In this document: positions 32,596 through 40,897 of the stretch, piece after piece | How the letters are laid out: every line of letters begins with the position of its first letter | Numbering within the stretch: the stretch's first letter is position 1 | Assembly (NCBI GenBank): GCA_016187495.1 | Contig: JACPJP010000011.1 | Span: 1 to 46,522, forward strand | Length of the DNA: 46,522 bases | DNA from: Candidatus Woesearchaeota archaeon | GTDB lineage: Archaea > Nanobdellota > Nanobdellia > Woesearchaeales > GW2011-AR4 | Reading direction: 5' to 3' | Translations under genes and position numbers: made by a program | Notes under the pieces: generated by a model | Databases searched by the model: none | The model's input: the letters and a program-made list of their open reading frames with translations, nothing else | Told to the model about the DNA's origin: nothing

Positions 32596-33408
32596 TTAAG
32601 GAGCATCAGTTGGGTCCCAACAAGTTCTGAGATTTTCATTGAATCCATCAAGTTTTTTCATGTCCTCTTTTGATAATTCAAAATCAAATACATAAGAATT
32701 TTCTATTATCCTATCTTTTTTAGAAGATTTTGGTATTACTATAAGATAATGCTGCAAGCCCCATTTAATAAGGACTTGAGCAGCTGATTTATTATATTTT
32801 TTAGCAATTTCAACAAGCTTAACGTCATTTAGCTTCTTGCCATGCGTCAATGGGCTGTAAGCTTCTAATTTAATTCCTTTTTCATTGCAGAAATCCAGCA
32901 GCTCTTTTTGGTAAAGGTAAGGATGAAACTCGACTTGATTAACTGCAGGAACAATATCCGAACTTTCTAACAATTCCTTGAGGTGCCTTATGGTAAAGTT
33001 GCTTACTCCGATGGCTTTTGCCTTTCCGCTCTTGTAGATTTTTTCCAAAATTTCCCATGACCTATTTCTTTCAGGAACTGGGAAATGTATTAAATACAAA
33101 TCAACATAATCAAGCTGCAATTTTTTTAAACTCTCATTAAATGCTTTTTTAGGGTTATTGTGGTCATCATTCCATAATTTAGTGGTTATAAAAAGTTCCT
33201 TTCTGGGAATATTTGATTTTTTAATAGCATTTCCTACACTTTCCTCATTTTTATATGCTGCAGCGGTGTCTATATGCCTGTATCCCGTATTTAATGCGCT
33301 AAGAACAGCTTCCTCGCAGACTTTTCCATTAGGAATTTGCCACATACCTAAACCAAGAATTGGTATTTTAATCCCATTATTAAGTTCAATAGTTGTTCTA
33401 ATATCCAT
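32596..33408 (-). CDS. Aldo/keto reductase
   Basis: 270 residues, TIM-barrel NADPH oxidoreductase close to the 2,5-diketo-gluconate reductase group. Catalytic tetrad visible: Asp and Tyr in [15 protein letters not shown], Lys in [10 protein letters not shown], His in DLYLIHFP. Cofactor-binding [14 protein letters not shown] near the C-terminus. Ends one base from the convergent tsaC stop. Substrate unknown. Confidence 0.92.
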   Translation of the reverse strand: MDIRTTIELNNGIKIPILGLGMWQIPNGKVCEEAVLSALNTGYRHIDTAAAYKNEESVGNAIKKSNIPRKELFITTKLWNDDHNNPKKAFNESLKKLQLDYVDLYLIHFPVPERNRSWEILEKIYKSGKAKAIGVSNFTIRHLKELLESSDIVPAVNQVEFHPYLYQKELLDFCNEKGIKLEAYSPLTHGKKLNDVKLVEIAKKYNKSAAQVLIKWGLQHYLIVIPKSSKKDRIIENSYVFDFELSKEDMKKLDGFNENLRTCWDPTDAP

Positions 33409-33434
33409 AATGACAATGAATAAATTAAGATTTA

Positions 33435-34121
33435 TTAACGATTCGTTAAATTCATGTAATTATCTAATTCACCCATATCAATAACATTTCTCTTGTCTTT
33501 ATCATCGGCAATCCTAGGACAGGCAGTATTAACCCAAAAGTCTATGAAAGGAAAGTTTTCCATTTCTCTTGCATCCAAAGTGTCAAAAACAAAAATAAAA
33601 CACTTTTTTCCTTTTTCTTCTAATTTCTTCTTAATTTGTTTAGCCTTATTGTAGCTGTATTGTCCGGGTTTTATTGTTACCATTATCCCTATACTGTCTG
33701 CATGTAAAAGTTTTACATATCTTGCTTTTTTTAATTTTTTATACTTTTCAACTTCTTTTTCATCTAATTTTAAAAAAACTCCTGAAACCGGATTGAATAT
33801 AAAAACTTCTTTTTTGGTGTTTAAAACTACTCCAAGAGGGTGGAATTCTCCCGAGCCAATGTACAAAAATGCATCAATATTATTTTGCATCTTTGTTGCA
33901 GCGCCAACATCGCAGCCTAACAGCTGCCCTTCATTCCTTTGCTTCCCTTCATTAATAAAAACCTCTTTTCCATTCTTTTTCAAATAATTTTTAATTTCAT
34001 CAATTTTTCCTAAAAATTGCGTTGTAGTGACCAATCCCAATTTCTTCGGCAGTTTATCTAACCGGATTTTATTTAAATCAACATTTCCGGTGTACCTTGT
34101 CTGCAAAAAGACTGCTTTCAT
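33435..34121 (-). CDS. dph2: Shortened Dph2-like diphthamide synthase (lacks first domain)
   Basis: 228 residues matching domains 2 and 3 of archaeal Dph2, the radical-SAM-like enzyme that adds 3-amino-3-carboxypropyl to the EF-2 histidine. Cluster-type cysteines are present in domain 2 (Cys70, [10 protein letters not shown]) and domain 3 (Cys201, NTACPRIA). Full-length archaeal Dph2 is about 330-340 residues and binds its 4Fe-4S cluster through three Cys; the N-terminal domain with the first is missing. A TATA box (TTTATAAA, ~34144-34151) 23-30 bases before the ATG suggests this short form is transcribed leaderless. An IS remnant overlaps the start. It may be inactive or need a partner. Confidence 0.85.
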   Translation of the reverse strand: MKAVFLQTRYTGNVDLNKIRLDKLPKKLGLVTTTQFLGKIDEIKNYLKKNGKEVFINEGKQRNEGQLLGCDVGAATKMQNNIDAFLYIGSGEFHPLGVVLNTKKEVFIFNPVSGVFLKLDEKEVEKYKKLKKARYVKLLHADSIGIMVTIKPGQYSYNKAKQIKKKLEEKGKKCFIFVFDTLDAREMENFPFIDFWVNTACPRIADDKDKRNVIDMGELDNYMNLTNR

Positions 34122-35085
34122 AAGAGAAAGAAATGCAAATTGGTTTATAAATACTATTAAAATAATGGATTTTAGATATTTTATTCCAAAAATTTGCTTC
34201 GCAAATTTTCAATATGTACTGCTCGGCGGAATTTGTCCTGCCACTAAATTCCGCCTCGCCTAATGATAACAATGAACAGGTTTTTAATTTTTTATTGTTA
34301 TAGATATGCAAAAACAAAAAAGCGCTCATGCCACGTTTGAGCATACTATTAATCGTCTCTGATAAAGGTCTTCTATGGTAACTTCTGCCAGGCCATTTCC
34401 GTCTTAATTCCTTGCGTCGCGACCCTTTTGTTCTCCAGATGGGGATGTTCTTATGCCTTAATGGCGCAACGCCTTTTCCGCCATATAAAAGAACAATCTT
34501 ATGAAATCTATCTTCCGCATCAAACTCAGTATCTGCTACAATTGTCTTATTTTTAATCCAATCCCCCGCCATTTTCTCGAAATCGTCAAGACCATTCCTA
34601 TGGCTGTCTTTGGCAATGAATGCGTCGATAATACGCAAGCTTCTTGTTCCTGTTGCAATGCTTGTTTTTCTGTTTGGCTCTTGCATAATATTCCTTTTGG
34701 TCCTTTTGCAGTATGCAATACTTGGCCTTGTGATCTCAAAATGAGTTGGGTCCAAGGCTATGCATTTGTCTCTTCCGCCTTTGCCACTCAAGCGCACTAG
34801 CTTACGCAGGAAGCGTGGCGAAAAGCGTCGCCATGCGCGCCACATCGTCGAATAGTGGGGTACTTTCTTCAAGCCAATGCATGATAGGTCAAGCACTTTA
34901 GCAAGTTCGCCAAAACGGTCTATTGCTATGTCCAACAAGCAATAGAGGACAAACAAAACAAGCATCTGATGCAAAGAATATTGCTCGTTTTTGCTTTTGC
35001 TGAAATGTTCGGGTACGTCGTGTCTCCGCAAAAATCTGCCGGTTATTTTCATTAATTTTTTAAGGTCTACTACATACGTTGCCAT
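34078..35085 (-). mobile_element. IS5/IS4-like DDE transposase, 3'-truncated remnant
   Basis: 335-codon frame. RNase-H core: Asp112 (CIALDPTHF), Asp185 (VADTEFDAED), Glu243 (RPLSETINSM). From about residue 272 the frame runs into repeat R2 copy 2 and then the dph2 promoter and start, so the last ~60 residues are not transposase and the true 3' end is lost. Only the upstream IS end looks intact: an inverted repeat (35087-35145) directly before the ATG. No matching end is found downstream. Probably inserted or left behind beside dph2; likely immobile. Confidence 0.85.
34187..34267. repeat. Dispersed two-hairpin repeat R2, copy 2
   Basis: Hairpin 1 is AAAATTTGC-ttc-GCAAATTTT. Hairpin 2 is GGCGGAATTT (34225-34234) with AAATTCCGCC (34246-34255), perfect, around an 11-base loop containing CTGCCA. 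Shares spacer (TACTGCTCGG) and loop sequence with copy 1 at 12915. Forms the false 3' end of the transposase frame. Confidence 0.77.
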
Positions 35086-35086
35086 T

Positions 35087-35145
35087 GTGGGTGCTCCCCA
35101 CCCCTCACGATTTTTTGGTTAGAAATTGTGAGTGGGGAAACCCAC
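35087..35145 (-). promoter_or_regulatory. Inverted repeat at the transposase start (IS end or translation-blocking hairpin)
   Basis: Outer arms GTGGGT/ACCCAC and inner arms CCCCA..CTCAC / GTGAGTGGGG around a ~19-base loop, with a 3-base bulge. The hairpin ends one base before the transposase ATG, so in mRNA it would sequester the start. Such structures protect IS elements from read-through expression; it may also be the IS terminus. Confidence 0.6.
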
Positions 35146-35305
35146 TTATAATCTTAACTTGCAAACGAGCAGCAAAAACAAAATCTTTTTAAACAATACC
35201 CATATACTTTTTTTAACCAATGATATGATGAAGGTTTTGCATAAGCAAGGCCTGAGTGAGGTTTAAATTCTGATTTAATACCTCAAAATAAGGAGGAAGA
35301 GTAAT

Positions 35306-35650
35306 ATGGCATCTATAGAAGTTCCAAAGGAATTGTTAGATAAGGTTTATGAGGCTATTGAGACAGCTAAAACGACAGGAAAGATAAAGAAGGGTACAAA
35401 TGAAACGACGAAGACCATAGAGAAGGGAAAAGCGAAGATGGTTGTCATAGCCAAGGATGTTACCCCGCCAGAGATAACCATGCACATACCGCTAATAGCA
35501 GAAGAAAAGAATGTGCCGTGCTTTACAGTGCCAAGCAAGGAAGAGCTTGGAGCAGCAGCTGGAATCCAAGTAGGGACAGGAAGCATTGCGATAGTGGAAG
35601 AAGGGGAAGCAAAAAACCTGATCAAGGAGATAGTAAGCAAAGCAATATAG
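35306..35650 (+). CDS. rpl7ae: Ribosomal protein L7Ae
   Basis: 114 residues, normal length. Kink-turn-binding core: [60 protein letters not shown]. It binds kink-turns in rRNA, box C/D and H/ACA RNAs and RNase P RNA. An AGGAGGAAGAG ribosome-binding site precedes the ATG. First gene of the cluster rpl7ae-rps28e-rpl24e-ndk. Confidence 0.97.
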   Translation: MASIEVPKELLDKVYEAIETAKTTGKIKKGTNETTKTIEKGKAKMVVIAKDVTPPEITMHIPLIAEEKNVPCFTVPSKEELGAAAGIQVGTGSIAIVEEGEAKNLIKEIVSKAI

Positions 35651-35658
35651 ACCACAAG

Positions 35659-35985
35659 ATGGAAAGAGACAAAGCAAAAGGAAAGGAAATTGGGGAAACA
35701 GAGCAAAAGCCAGTCCAGCAAGAAAGAGTGCCGAGGCAGGAAGAAAAAAAAGGAACTGTGAATTTTTCATACGCTACCCCTGCAAAAGTCGAGGAAATTG
35801 TAGAAAGAACTGGCACGAGAGGAGAGGCTATACAGGTAAGATGCAGAATTTTGGAAGGCCGCGACCAGAATAAAGTTTTGAGGAGGAATATTCGTGGTCC
35901 TGTTCAAATAGGAGACATTTTAATGTTAAGGGAGACCGAGATGGAGGCAAGAAGATTGCAGAAATCCGGAAGGGGTTTGGGTTAA
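35659..35985 (+). CDS. rps28e: Ribosomal protein S28e with charged N-terminal extension
   Basis: 108 residues. The C-terminal ~70 are canonical S28e: [60 protein letters not shown]. Residues 1-35 ([20 protein letters not shown]...) form a Lys/Glu/Gln-rich extension not usual for S28e. The ATG at 35659, 8 bases after rpl7ae, is chosen; the frame is open farther upstream only inside rpl7ae. Confidence 0.93.
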   Translation: MERDKAKGKEIGETEQKPVQQERVPRQEEKKGTVNFSYATPAKVEEIVERTGTRGEAIQVRCRILEGRDQNKVLRRNIRGPVQIGDILMLRETEMEARRLQKSGRGLG

Positions 35986-36171
35986 ATGGCAAAGTGCACT
36001 TTTTGTGGAAATAGCATAGCGCTAGGGACAGGCAAAATATTCGTGCAGAAAGATGCAAAAATACTTTATTTTTGTTCCTCAAAATGCGAAAAAAACATGC
36101 TGAAACTAAACAGGAAGCCAATAACAACAAGATGGAGCAAAAGACATCCGCGCTACCAGAAACAAAAATGA
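35986..36171 (+). CDS. rpl24e: Ribosomal protein L24e
   Basis: 61 residues: zinc knuckles CTFCG and CSSKC, then KLNRKPITTRWSKRHPRYQK, the standard L24e ending. Starts directly at the rps28e stop, and its stop overlaps the ndk start (ATGA), so translation is coupled through the cluster. Confidence 0.96.
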   Translation: MAKCTFCGNSIALGTGKIFVQKDAKILYFCSSKCEKNMLKLNRKPITTRWSKRHPRYQKQK

Positions 36172-36671
36172 CCGTACAACAAACATTGGTCTTGATAAAA
36201 CCTGACGGATTGATCAAATCATTGACAGGAAACATACTTACAGAGCTTTCCAGCACGGACTTAATTATTGTTGGCGCTAAAATTGTCCAAGTTACTCGAG
36301 AGCTGGCGGAAGAGCATTACCAATATTTAAGAGAGGAAAATTTTTTTGATGAACTTATAAAATATATAATGGGGGAGTTTCATACAAAGAGAGTTTTAGC
36401 GCTGGTATACCATGGAGAAAACGCAATCGATAGTGTCAGAAAGGTTGTAGGGGCAACAGACCCTGAGAAAGCAGACCCCACAACTATAAGGGGGAAATAC
36501 GGGAGAGTTACCAGAGCAGGTGTTTTTGAAAATGTTGTGCATGCTTCCGAAAATAAGAAGGAAGCTGAGCGCGAAATTAAACTTTGGTTCAGGCCAGAGG
36601 AGCTGGTATATACCCTTTATCCTACAGAATCCAAAAAAACAACAAAAGTTGAATTTTTCTGGAAAGAATAA
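36168..36671 (+). CDS. ndk: Nucleoside diphosphate kinase
   Basis: 167 residues. N-terminal TLVLIKPDGLIKSLTGNIL, then IRGKYGR and the active-site histidine His125 in NVVHASEN. Transfers phosphate from ATP to NDPs through phospho-His. Starts in the ATGA overlap with rpl24e. Slightly longer than the common ~150 residues because of C-terminal and loop additions. In many archaea infB follows ndk; here the next gene encodes EF-2. Confidence 0.96.
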   Translation: MTVQQTLVLIKPDGLIKSLTGNILTELSSTDLIIVGAKIVQVTRELAEEHYQYLREENFFDELIKYIMGEFHTKRVLALVYHGENAIDSVRKVVGATDPEKADPTTIRGKYGRVTRAGVFENVVHASENKKEAEREIKLWFRPEELVYTLYPTESKKTTKVEFFWKE

Positions 36672-36712
36672 TTTCAATTAATTTTTTACAAATAATTCGG
36701 AGGCAATAGGCT

Positions 36713-38905
36713 ATGGCAGAAAGGATGGTGGATAAGGTTGCGAGAATAACCAAGAATCCTAATTTTATTAGAAATATTTGCACCTCTGCACATATTCACC
36801 ATGGAAAAACCGCGTTTACCGATAATCTTCTTGCAGCAGCCGGCCATATGGCATCTAAGCATGCAGGGGATTTAGAAGAAGGGATGGCAACATGGCAGCA
36901 TAAAGACGAACAGGAAAGGCTGCTGACAGTTGACGCTGCAAACGTCTCAATGGTTCACGAATACCAAAAACACGAGTATTTGATAAACTTAATTGACACT
37001 CCAGGGCATATTGATTTTGGAGGTAATGTAACAAGAGCAATGAGGGCTATTGACGGAACCGTAGTTTTGATCTGCGCTGTTGAAGGAATAATGCCCCAGA
37101 CAGAAACTGTTGTGAGGCAGGCTTTAAGGGAGAGGGTTAAGCCAGTTCTTTTTATCAATAAAGTTGACAGGCTTGTCAAGGAGCTAAAGCTCACTCCGGA
37201 AAAAATACAGGAGAGATTTGTAAGATTAATATCTGGCTTTAATAAGCTGATTGAGGATATTGCAGAGCCTCAATTCAAGCAGGCCTGGAAAGTAAGCATA
37301 ATGGACGGCTCTGTAGCTTTCGGCTCTGCAAGGGAAAACTGGGCATTATCCTATGCTTTCATGCAGAAAAAAAATATTTCATTTAAGGATATTCTAAAAA
37401 TCTATGAGATGAATGAAGATGAAAGGAAAGAATGGGTTTGGCAGAATGCTGCGCTGCATGAGGTAATTCTTGATATGGTAATAAGGCACCACCCAGATCC
37501 CATTGATGCACAAAAATACCGAATTCCAAAAATATGGAGGGGTGATTTAGAAAGCGAATTTGGAAAGGGTCTTTTAAGCTGCAATCCTAACGGAAAGCTT
37601 GCGTTTGTAATTACCAGGATAGTAGTTGATCCAAGATCAGGAAAAGACATTTCCGCTGGAAGATTGTTTTCAGGCACTTTAAGGCCTGGAACGGAAGTTT
37701 TCCTGAATAATGCAAGGCAGAAACAGAGAATACAAAATCTCTATATTTATAACGGCGTTAAGCCTGAAATAATTGAGTCTATTCCTGCTGGAAACGTATG
37801 CGCAATCTCTGGAGTTCTTGGAAATGCAGGAGAAACTGTAACACTTGGGGAGGAGCAGGCATTTGAGGAATTAAAGCACATTTTTGAGCCTGTTATAACC
37901 AAGGCAATAGAGCCGCAAAGGCCAAGCGACCTTCCTAAGATGATTGAGGTTTTAAGAAAAGTTGGAAGAGAAGACCCCTCAATTACAATCGAGATTAATG
38001 AAGAAACCGGGGAAAATCTAATTTCAGGAATGGGTGAGCTACATCTTGAGATAATTGAAAACAGGATTGTTACCGAAAAAGGCGTTGACGTAAAAACTTC
38101 GGCCCCAATAGTTGTTTTCCGTGAATCAATCACAAAAATTTCTCCTGAAGTTGAAGGGAAAACTCCAAATAAGCACAACAAATTTTATTTTACAGTTGAG
38201 CCCCTTAATCCTGAAATTTACAAGCTGATAAAAGATGGCACAATTCCGGAAGGAAGGATAAAAAAGAAAAATCTTGAAATCAGGGAAGCGTTTATTAAAA
38301 CAGGAATGACAGCAAAAGAAGCAGACCAGATTAAAAATGTCTATAAAGGCAATATTTTTGTTGAAAAAACCAGAGGCCAGGTCCATCTTGGAGAAGTGCT
38401 TGAAATGGTTTTTGATATGTTTGAAGAGGTAATGAGAAAAGGTCCTTTAGTCAGAGAGCCATGCGTAGGCATTAAGGTTAATTTAATGGATATGAGCCTG
38501 CATGAGGACGCAATCCATAGAGGTCCAGCACAAGTTTATCCTGCTGTAAGGGAAGGCATTAGGGGAGCAATGCTAATGGCAGGCCCGATTTTACTGGAGC
38601 CTATGCAGGTTATGCTGATTGAGGCGCCTGTTGAGTATACTGGCGAAGTGTCAAAGCTCGTCAACAGCATGCGCGGCCAATTGCTTGATGTGACTCAAGA
38701 CAGCAGTATGGTTATAGCAAAAGCAAAAATGCCGGTAATGAGCATGCTTGGATGGAGCTCAGATTTAAGGTCAGCAACAGAAGGAAGAGGAGTATCAAGC
38801 TTAGTTGACCAGAGCTTCGAGAAAATTCCATTTGAGCTGCAAACTAAAGTCGTGCAGGAAATAAAGAACAGGAAAGGATTGACGGATGCGATGGTTGGGG
38901 TATAA
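36713..38905 (+). CDS. fusA: Elongation factor 2 with altered GTPase motifs
   Basis: 730 residues, full-length aEF-2. GTPase motifs: P-loop AHIHHGKTAF (26-35), where position 29 is His instead of the usual Asp (AHIDHGKTT); switch I ERLLTVDAANVSMVH (68-82), normally ERGITI, so Gly->Leu at 70; G3 DTPGHIDF and G4 NKVD normal. Domain IV holds LHEDAIHRGPAQ with the diphthamide-acceptor His602 intact. EF-2 drives ribosomal translocation. It sits after ndk, where infB is common, rather than near S12/S7. Could be the sole EF-2 or a divergent paralog. Confidence 0.95.
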   Translation: MAERMVDKVARITKNPNFIRNICTSAHIHHGKTAFTDNLLAAAGHMASKHAGDLEEGMATWQHKDEQERLLTVDAANVSMVHEYQKHEYLINLIDTPGHIDFGGNVTRAMRAIDGTVVLICAVEGIMPQTETVVRQALRERVKPVLFINKVDRLVKELKLTPEKIQERFVRLISGFNKLIEDIAEPQFKQAWKVSIMDGSVAFGSARENWALSYAFMQKKNISFKDILKIYEMNEDERKEWVWQNAALHEVILDMVIRHHPDPIDAQKYRIPKIWRGDLESEFGKGLLSCNPNGKLAFVITRIVVDPRSGKDISAGRLFSGTLRPGTEVFLNNARQKQRIQNLYIYNGVKPEIIESIPAGNVCAISGVLGNAGETVTLGEEQAFEELKHIFEPVITKAIEPQRPSDLPKMIEVLRKVGREDPSITIEINEETGENLISGMGELHLEIIENRIVTEKGVDVKTSAPIVVFRESITKISPEVEGKTPNKHNKFYFTVEPLNPEIYKLIKDGTIPEGRIKKKNLEIREAFIKTGMTAKEADQIKNVYKGNIFVEKTRGQVHLGEVLEMVFDMFEEVMRKGPLVREPCVGIKVNLMDMSLHEDAIHRGPAQVYPAVREGIRGAMLMAGPILLEPMQVMLIEAPVEYTGEVSKLVNSMRGQLLDVTQDSSMVIAKAKMPVMSMLGWSSDLRSATEGRGVSSLVDQSFEKIPFELQTKVVQEIKNRKGLTDAMVGV

Positions 38906-38924
38906 TATAAAAGTTTAATTATTT

Positions 38925-39620
38925 TTATTCTGCTATAAAATCTTTCTCAACTACGACCATAGCCCTATTATTGTAATCAAATGCGTCGACTAAAATTAAT
39001 ATTAGTTTCTTAGGTAAATTAAGGTCATTAAATCCTATGTTTGTAACAGCTTTTTTAGTTATATGTTCTCCGACACCTAAACCGAATATATCAAATTCAA
39101 TTTCTTCTTGTATTCTAAACTTATCCTCTTTTCTGTCTTTCTCATCATAAAGCTGAACTAAAACTTTAGGATAAAACTCGTTATTACCTTCGTTCAAAAC
39201 TGTAAGAGTTATTTCTGTAATCTTACCCCAATTTTCTCCTTTTACTTCATATTTGAAATCATCAAGAGAAAGGGATATACCATTCTGTGTGTTGACAATG
39301 CTATCTGGACTAAACTTAAATTCTTCATCCTTTTCTTTTGCCTTTTCATCAATTGGCAAAGATTCATCAAATGTTTTTTGAATTTGTTGCTGGGCTTCTT
39401 CCCCTGTACGATAAGCTTCTTTAATTGCATTAGCAGTTATCTCATTAGATTTCTCTTCAATTTTCTTGGCATTACTCGAAATTAAAATACTACAACTCAC
39501 AGCAATAACAATCAAAGCTAGAAAAATACCAATAACTATACCAAAACCTTTACCAATTCCACTAACAACATTCTTTTTTGTAGTGACTTCGGCTTCTACT
39601 TTAATCTTTTTATCAGCCAT
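38925..39620 (-). CDS. Membrane-anchored protein with beta-sandwich-like domain (231 aa)
   Basis: Short basic N-terminus, one membrane helix (about 26-47, GFGIVIGIFLALIVIAVSCS), a Lys/Glu-rich stalk (50-95), and a C-terminal beta-rich domain (VNTQNGISLSLDDFKYEVKG, ITLTVLNEGNNEFYPKVLVQ) resembling LEA14/DUF4352-type extracellular domains. The ATG at 39620 is preferred over an upstream one because TTATATAT (39647-39655) lies ~28-35 bases before it. Three direct repeats (39684-39735) lie upstream of the TATA box. Confidence 0.78.
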   Translation of the reverse strand: MADKKIKVEAEVTTKKNVVSGIGKGFGIVIGIFLALIVIAVSCSILISSNAKKIEEKSNEITANAIKEAYRTGEEAQQQIQKTFDESLPIDEKAKEKDEEFKFSPDSIVNTQNGISLSLDDFKYEVKGENWGKITEITLTVLNEGNNEFYPKVLVQLYDEKDRKEDKFRIQEEIEFDIFGLGVGEHITKKAVTNIGFNDLNLPKKLILILVDAFDYNNRAMVVVEKDFIAE

Positions 39621-39683
39621 ACTAACCATCCATAATCGACCCATTCATATATAACTCTATAAAAACTTTACCCCAATATAAGC

Positions 39684-39735
39684 TTTGTGTAAAAAGTGGC
39701 TTCTGTGTATAAAGTAGTAGTTCTGTGTAAAAAGT
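39684..39735 (-). promoter_or_regulatory. Three direct repeats of GTGTAAAAAGT upstream of a TATA box
   Basis: TTTGTGTAAAAAGT (39684-39697), TTCTGTGTATAAAGT (39701-39715) and TTCTGTGTAAAAAGT (39721-39735), about 20 bases apart. They lie upstream of the TATA box of the 38925-39620 gene and downstream of the 39749-40300 gene. Likely a cooperative regulator-binding site. Confidence 0.6.
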
Positions 39736-39748
39736 CGGGTGTTGATGG

Positions 39749-40300
39749 TTAGGTTTTTTGCGTAGAAGCTGATTGTTCCTTTTTATAATCCACAAATATC
39801 CTTCTTACTTCATCCATTGACCTATTCACGCCTTCTTTAGGTTCTGGAATATCCTTTAACTTTTCTTTTAGTTCTTCTAATTCTGTTTCAGACCAGACCA
39901 ATATATCCCCTAACGCTTCAAATCGTTCAGCATAGGTCTTAACAGCTTTAATGCACCCCTTAAATTGGTCTTTTCTACCTTTAAACCCTTTTTCCAATAA
40001 TACAACAATTCCGATAGCAGGGGATAACTCAAGTAGGTTCAGAATGTTACCCTTTAGATGTTTCCTTGTTCTAAATCCCGTTTCAACTTCAAAACCAACA
40101 ATAGGGATTCGTTTAAATTTCCTTTGTGAAAGATTGAAAGGTAAATCAAGAAACCATACATAATCAACCCTTCCTGTTTTTGTTTTCCATTCCTTTTCAG
40201 TTTCAAAACCAAGTTTTGCACCTGAAACCATTAATTTAACAAAGGTCATTCCTTTCATTGAGGAAAGTAATGATTTTCTTTCTTCATTTAATTTTACCAT
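39749..40300 (-). CDS. Restriction-endonuclease-fold-like protein (183 aa)
   Basis: A conserved-looking core has Asp46 in GRVDYVWFLD, then IPIVGFEVETG with Glu71 and Glu73, followed by a helix with LLELSPAIGIVVLLEKG. Spacing of an Asp, then E-x-E on a second strand, fits a PD-(D/E)xK nuclease variant. The C-terminus is Glu/Lys-rich. Seven bases from the Lys-rich protein upstream on the same strand. Function inferred only from motif layout. Confidence 0.6.
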   Translation of the reverse strand: MVKLNEERKSLLSSMKGMTFVKLMVSGAKLGFETEKEWKTKTGRVDYVWFLDLPFNLSQRKFKRIPIVGFEVETGFRTRKHLKGNILNLLELSPAIGIVVLLEKGFKGRKDQFKGCIKAVKTYAERFEALGDILVWSETELEELKEKLKDIPEPKEGVNRSMDEVRRIFVDYKKEQSASTQKT

Positions 40301-40306
40301 TTGTAG

Positions 40307-40486
40307 TTATTTAAGCTTTGCTTGTTTCTCCGTCTTTTCTTCCTTAATTGGCTTGCCCTTGCCCCAACCAGAATAATACCTTATTGATTTTTCTTTTTTC
40401 AGTTTAAGCACAGCCTTCTTTTTCTTCTTGGCTTTTTCTTTGGTTACTTCTTCATCCAGTATTTTCAATAATCTGTCATCAAACAT
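40307..40486 (-). CDS. Lys-rich small protein (59 aa)
   Basis: MFDDRLLKILDEEVTKEKAK then a run of basic residues and a conserved-looking IRYYSGWGKGKPI. The start at 40486 follows GGGGTG by 4 bases; an earlier in-frame start is possible. The basic composition suggests nucleic-acid binding. Immediately upstream of, and probably co-transcribed with, the nuclease-like gene. Confidence 0.6.
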   Translation of the reverse strand: MFDDRLLKILDEEVTKEKAKKKKKAVLKLKKEKSIRYYSGWGKGKPIKEEKTEKQAKLK

Positions 40487-40620
40487 TCTCCACCCCAAAT
40501 TAAGCTATCATATAAATAATTCTATAAAAGCTTTGCCCAACCTTTCTAACCAAGAGAAAACAGAAAAGTTTATAAATAAGTTTATCTTACTATAAGAAAA
40601 TAAGAATATTGGAGGTCAAA

Positions 40621-40896
40621 ATGCCGGCAGAAACCATTAAAATGTCTTCAAGGGGGCAAATTGTCATACCCCGAGATATAAGAGGGGAATTAAACGCTAG
40701 TGAGGGGACTATTTTTTCTGTTGTTTCCGCCAAAGATGCAATTATCCTAAAAAAAATATTAACTCCATCAAAAGAAGAGTTAATTAAGGAACTGGGGGCA
40801 ATGGCATTAGAGGGCGGAAAAAGAGCGGAAAAGCTAGGCATCAAAGAAAGCAATGTGCCTGAACTAATCCAAAGAGTCAGAAAATCAAAGAGATAA
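40621..40896 (+). CDS. vapB: AbrB/MazE-type antitoxin
   Basis: 91 residues. Swapped-hairpin DNA-binding domain: IKMSSRGQIVIPRDIRGELN, then EGTIFSVVSAKDAIILKKI. The C-terminal tail (~45-91) would wrap the toxin. The ATG follows GGAGGT by 5 bases and TTTATAAATAAG lies upstream. One base separates it from the PIN gene, a standard VapBC arrangement in which the complex represses its own promoter. Confidence 0.88.
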   Translation: MPAETIKMSSRGQIVIPRDIRGELNASEGTIFSVVSAKDAIILKKILTPSKEELIKELGAMALEGGKRAEKLGIKESNVPELIQRVRKSKR

Positions 40897-40897
40897 A

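Noticed and set aside
34501-34800. 99-codon plus-strand ORF in the transposase
   Set aside because: Antisense to the catalytic core; no independent support.
35518-35658. Upstream extension of the S28e frame
   Set aside because: Lies inside rpl7ae in another frame; the ATG at 35659 right after rpl7ae fits operon spacing.
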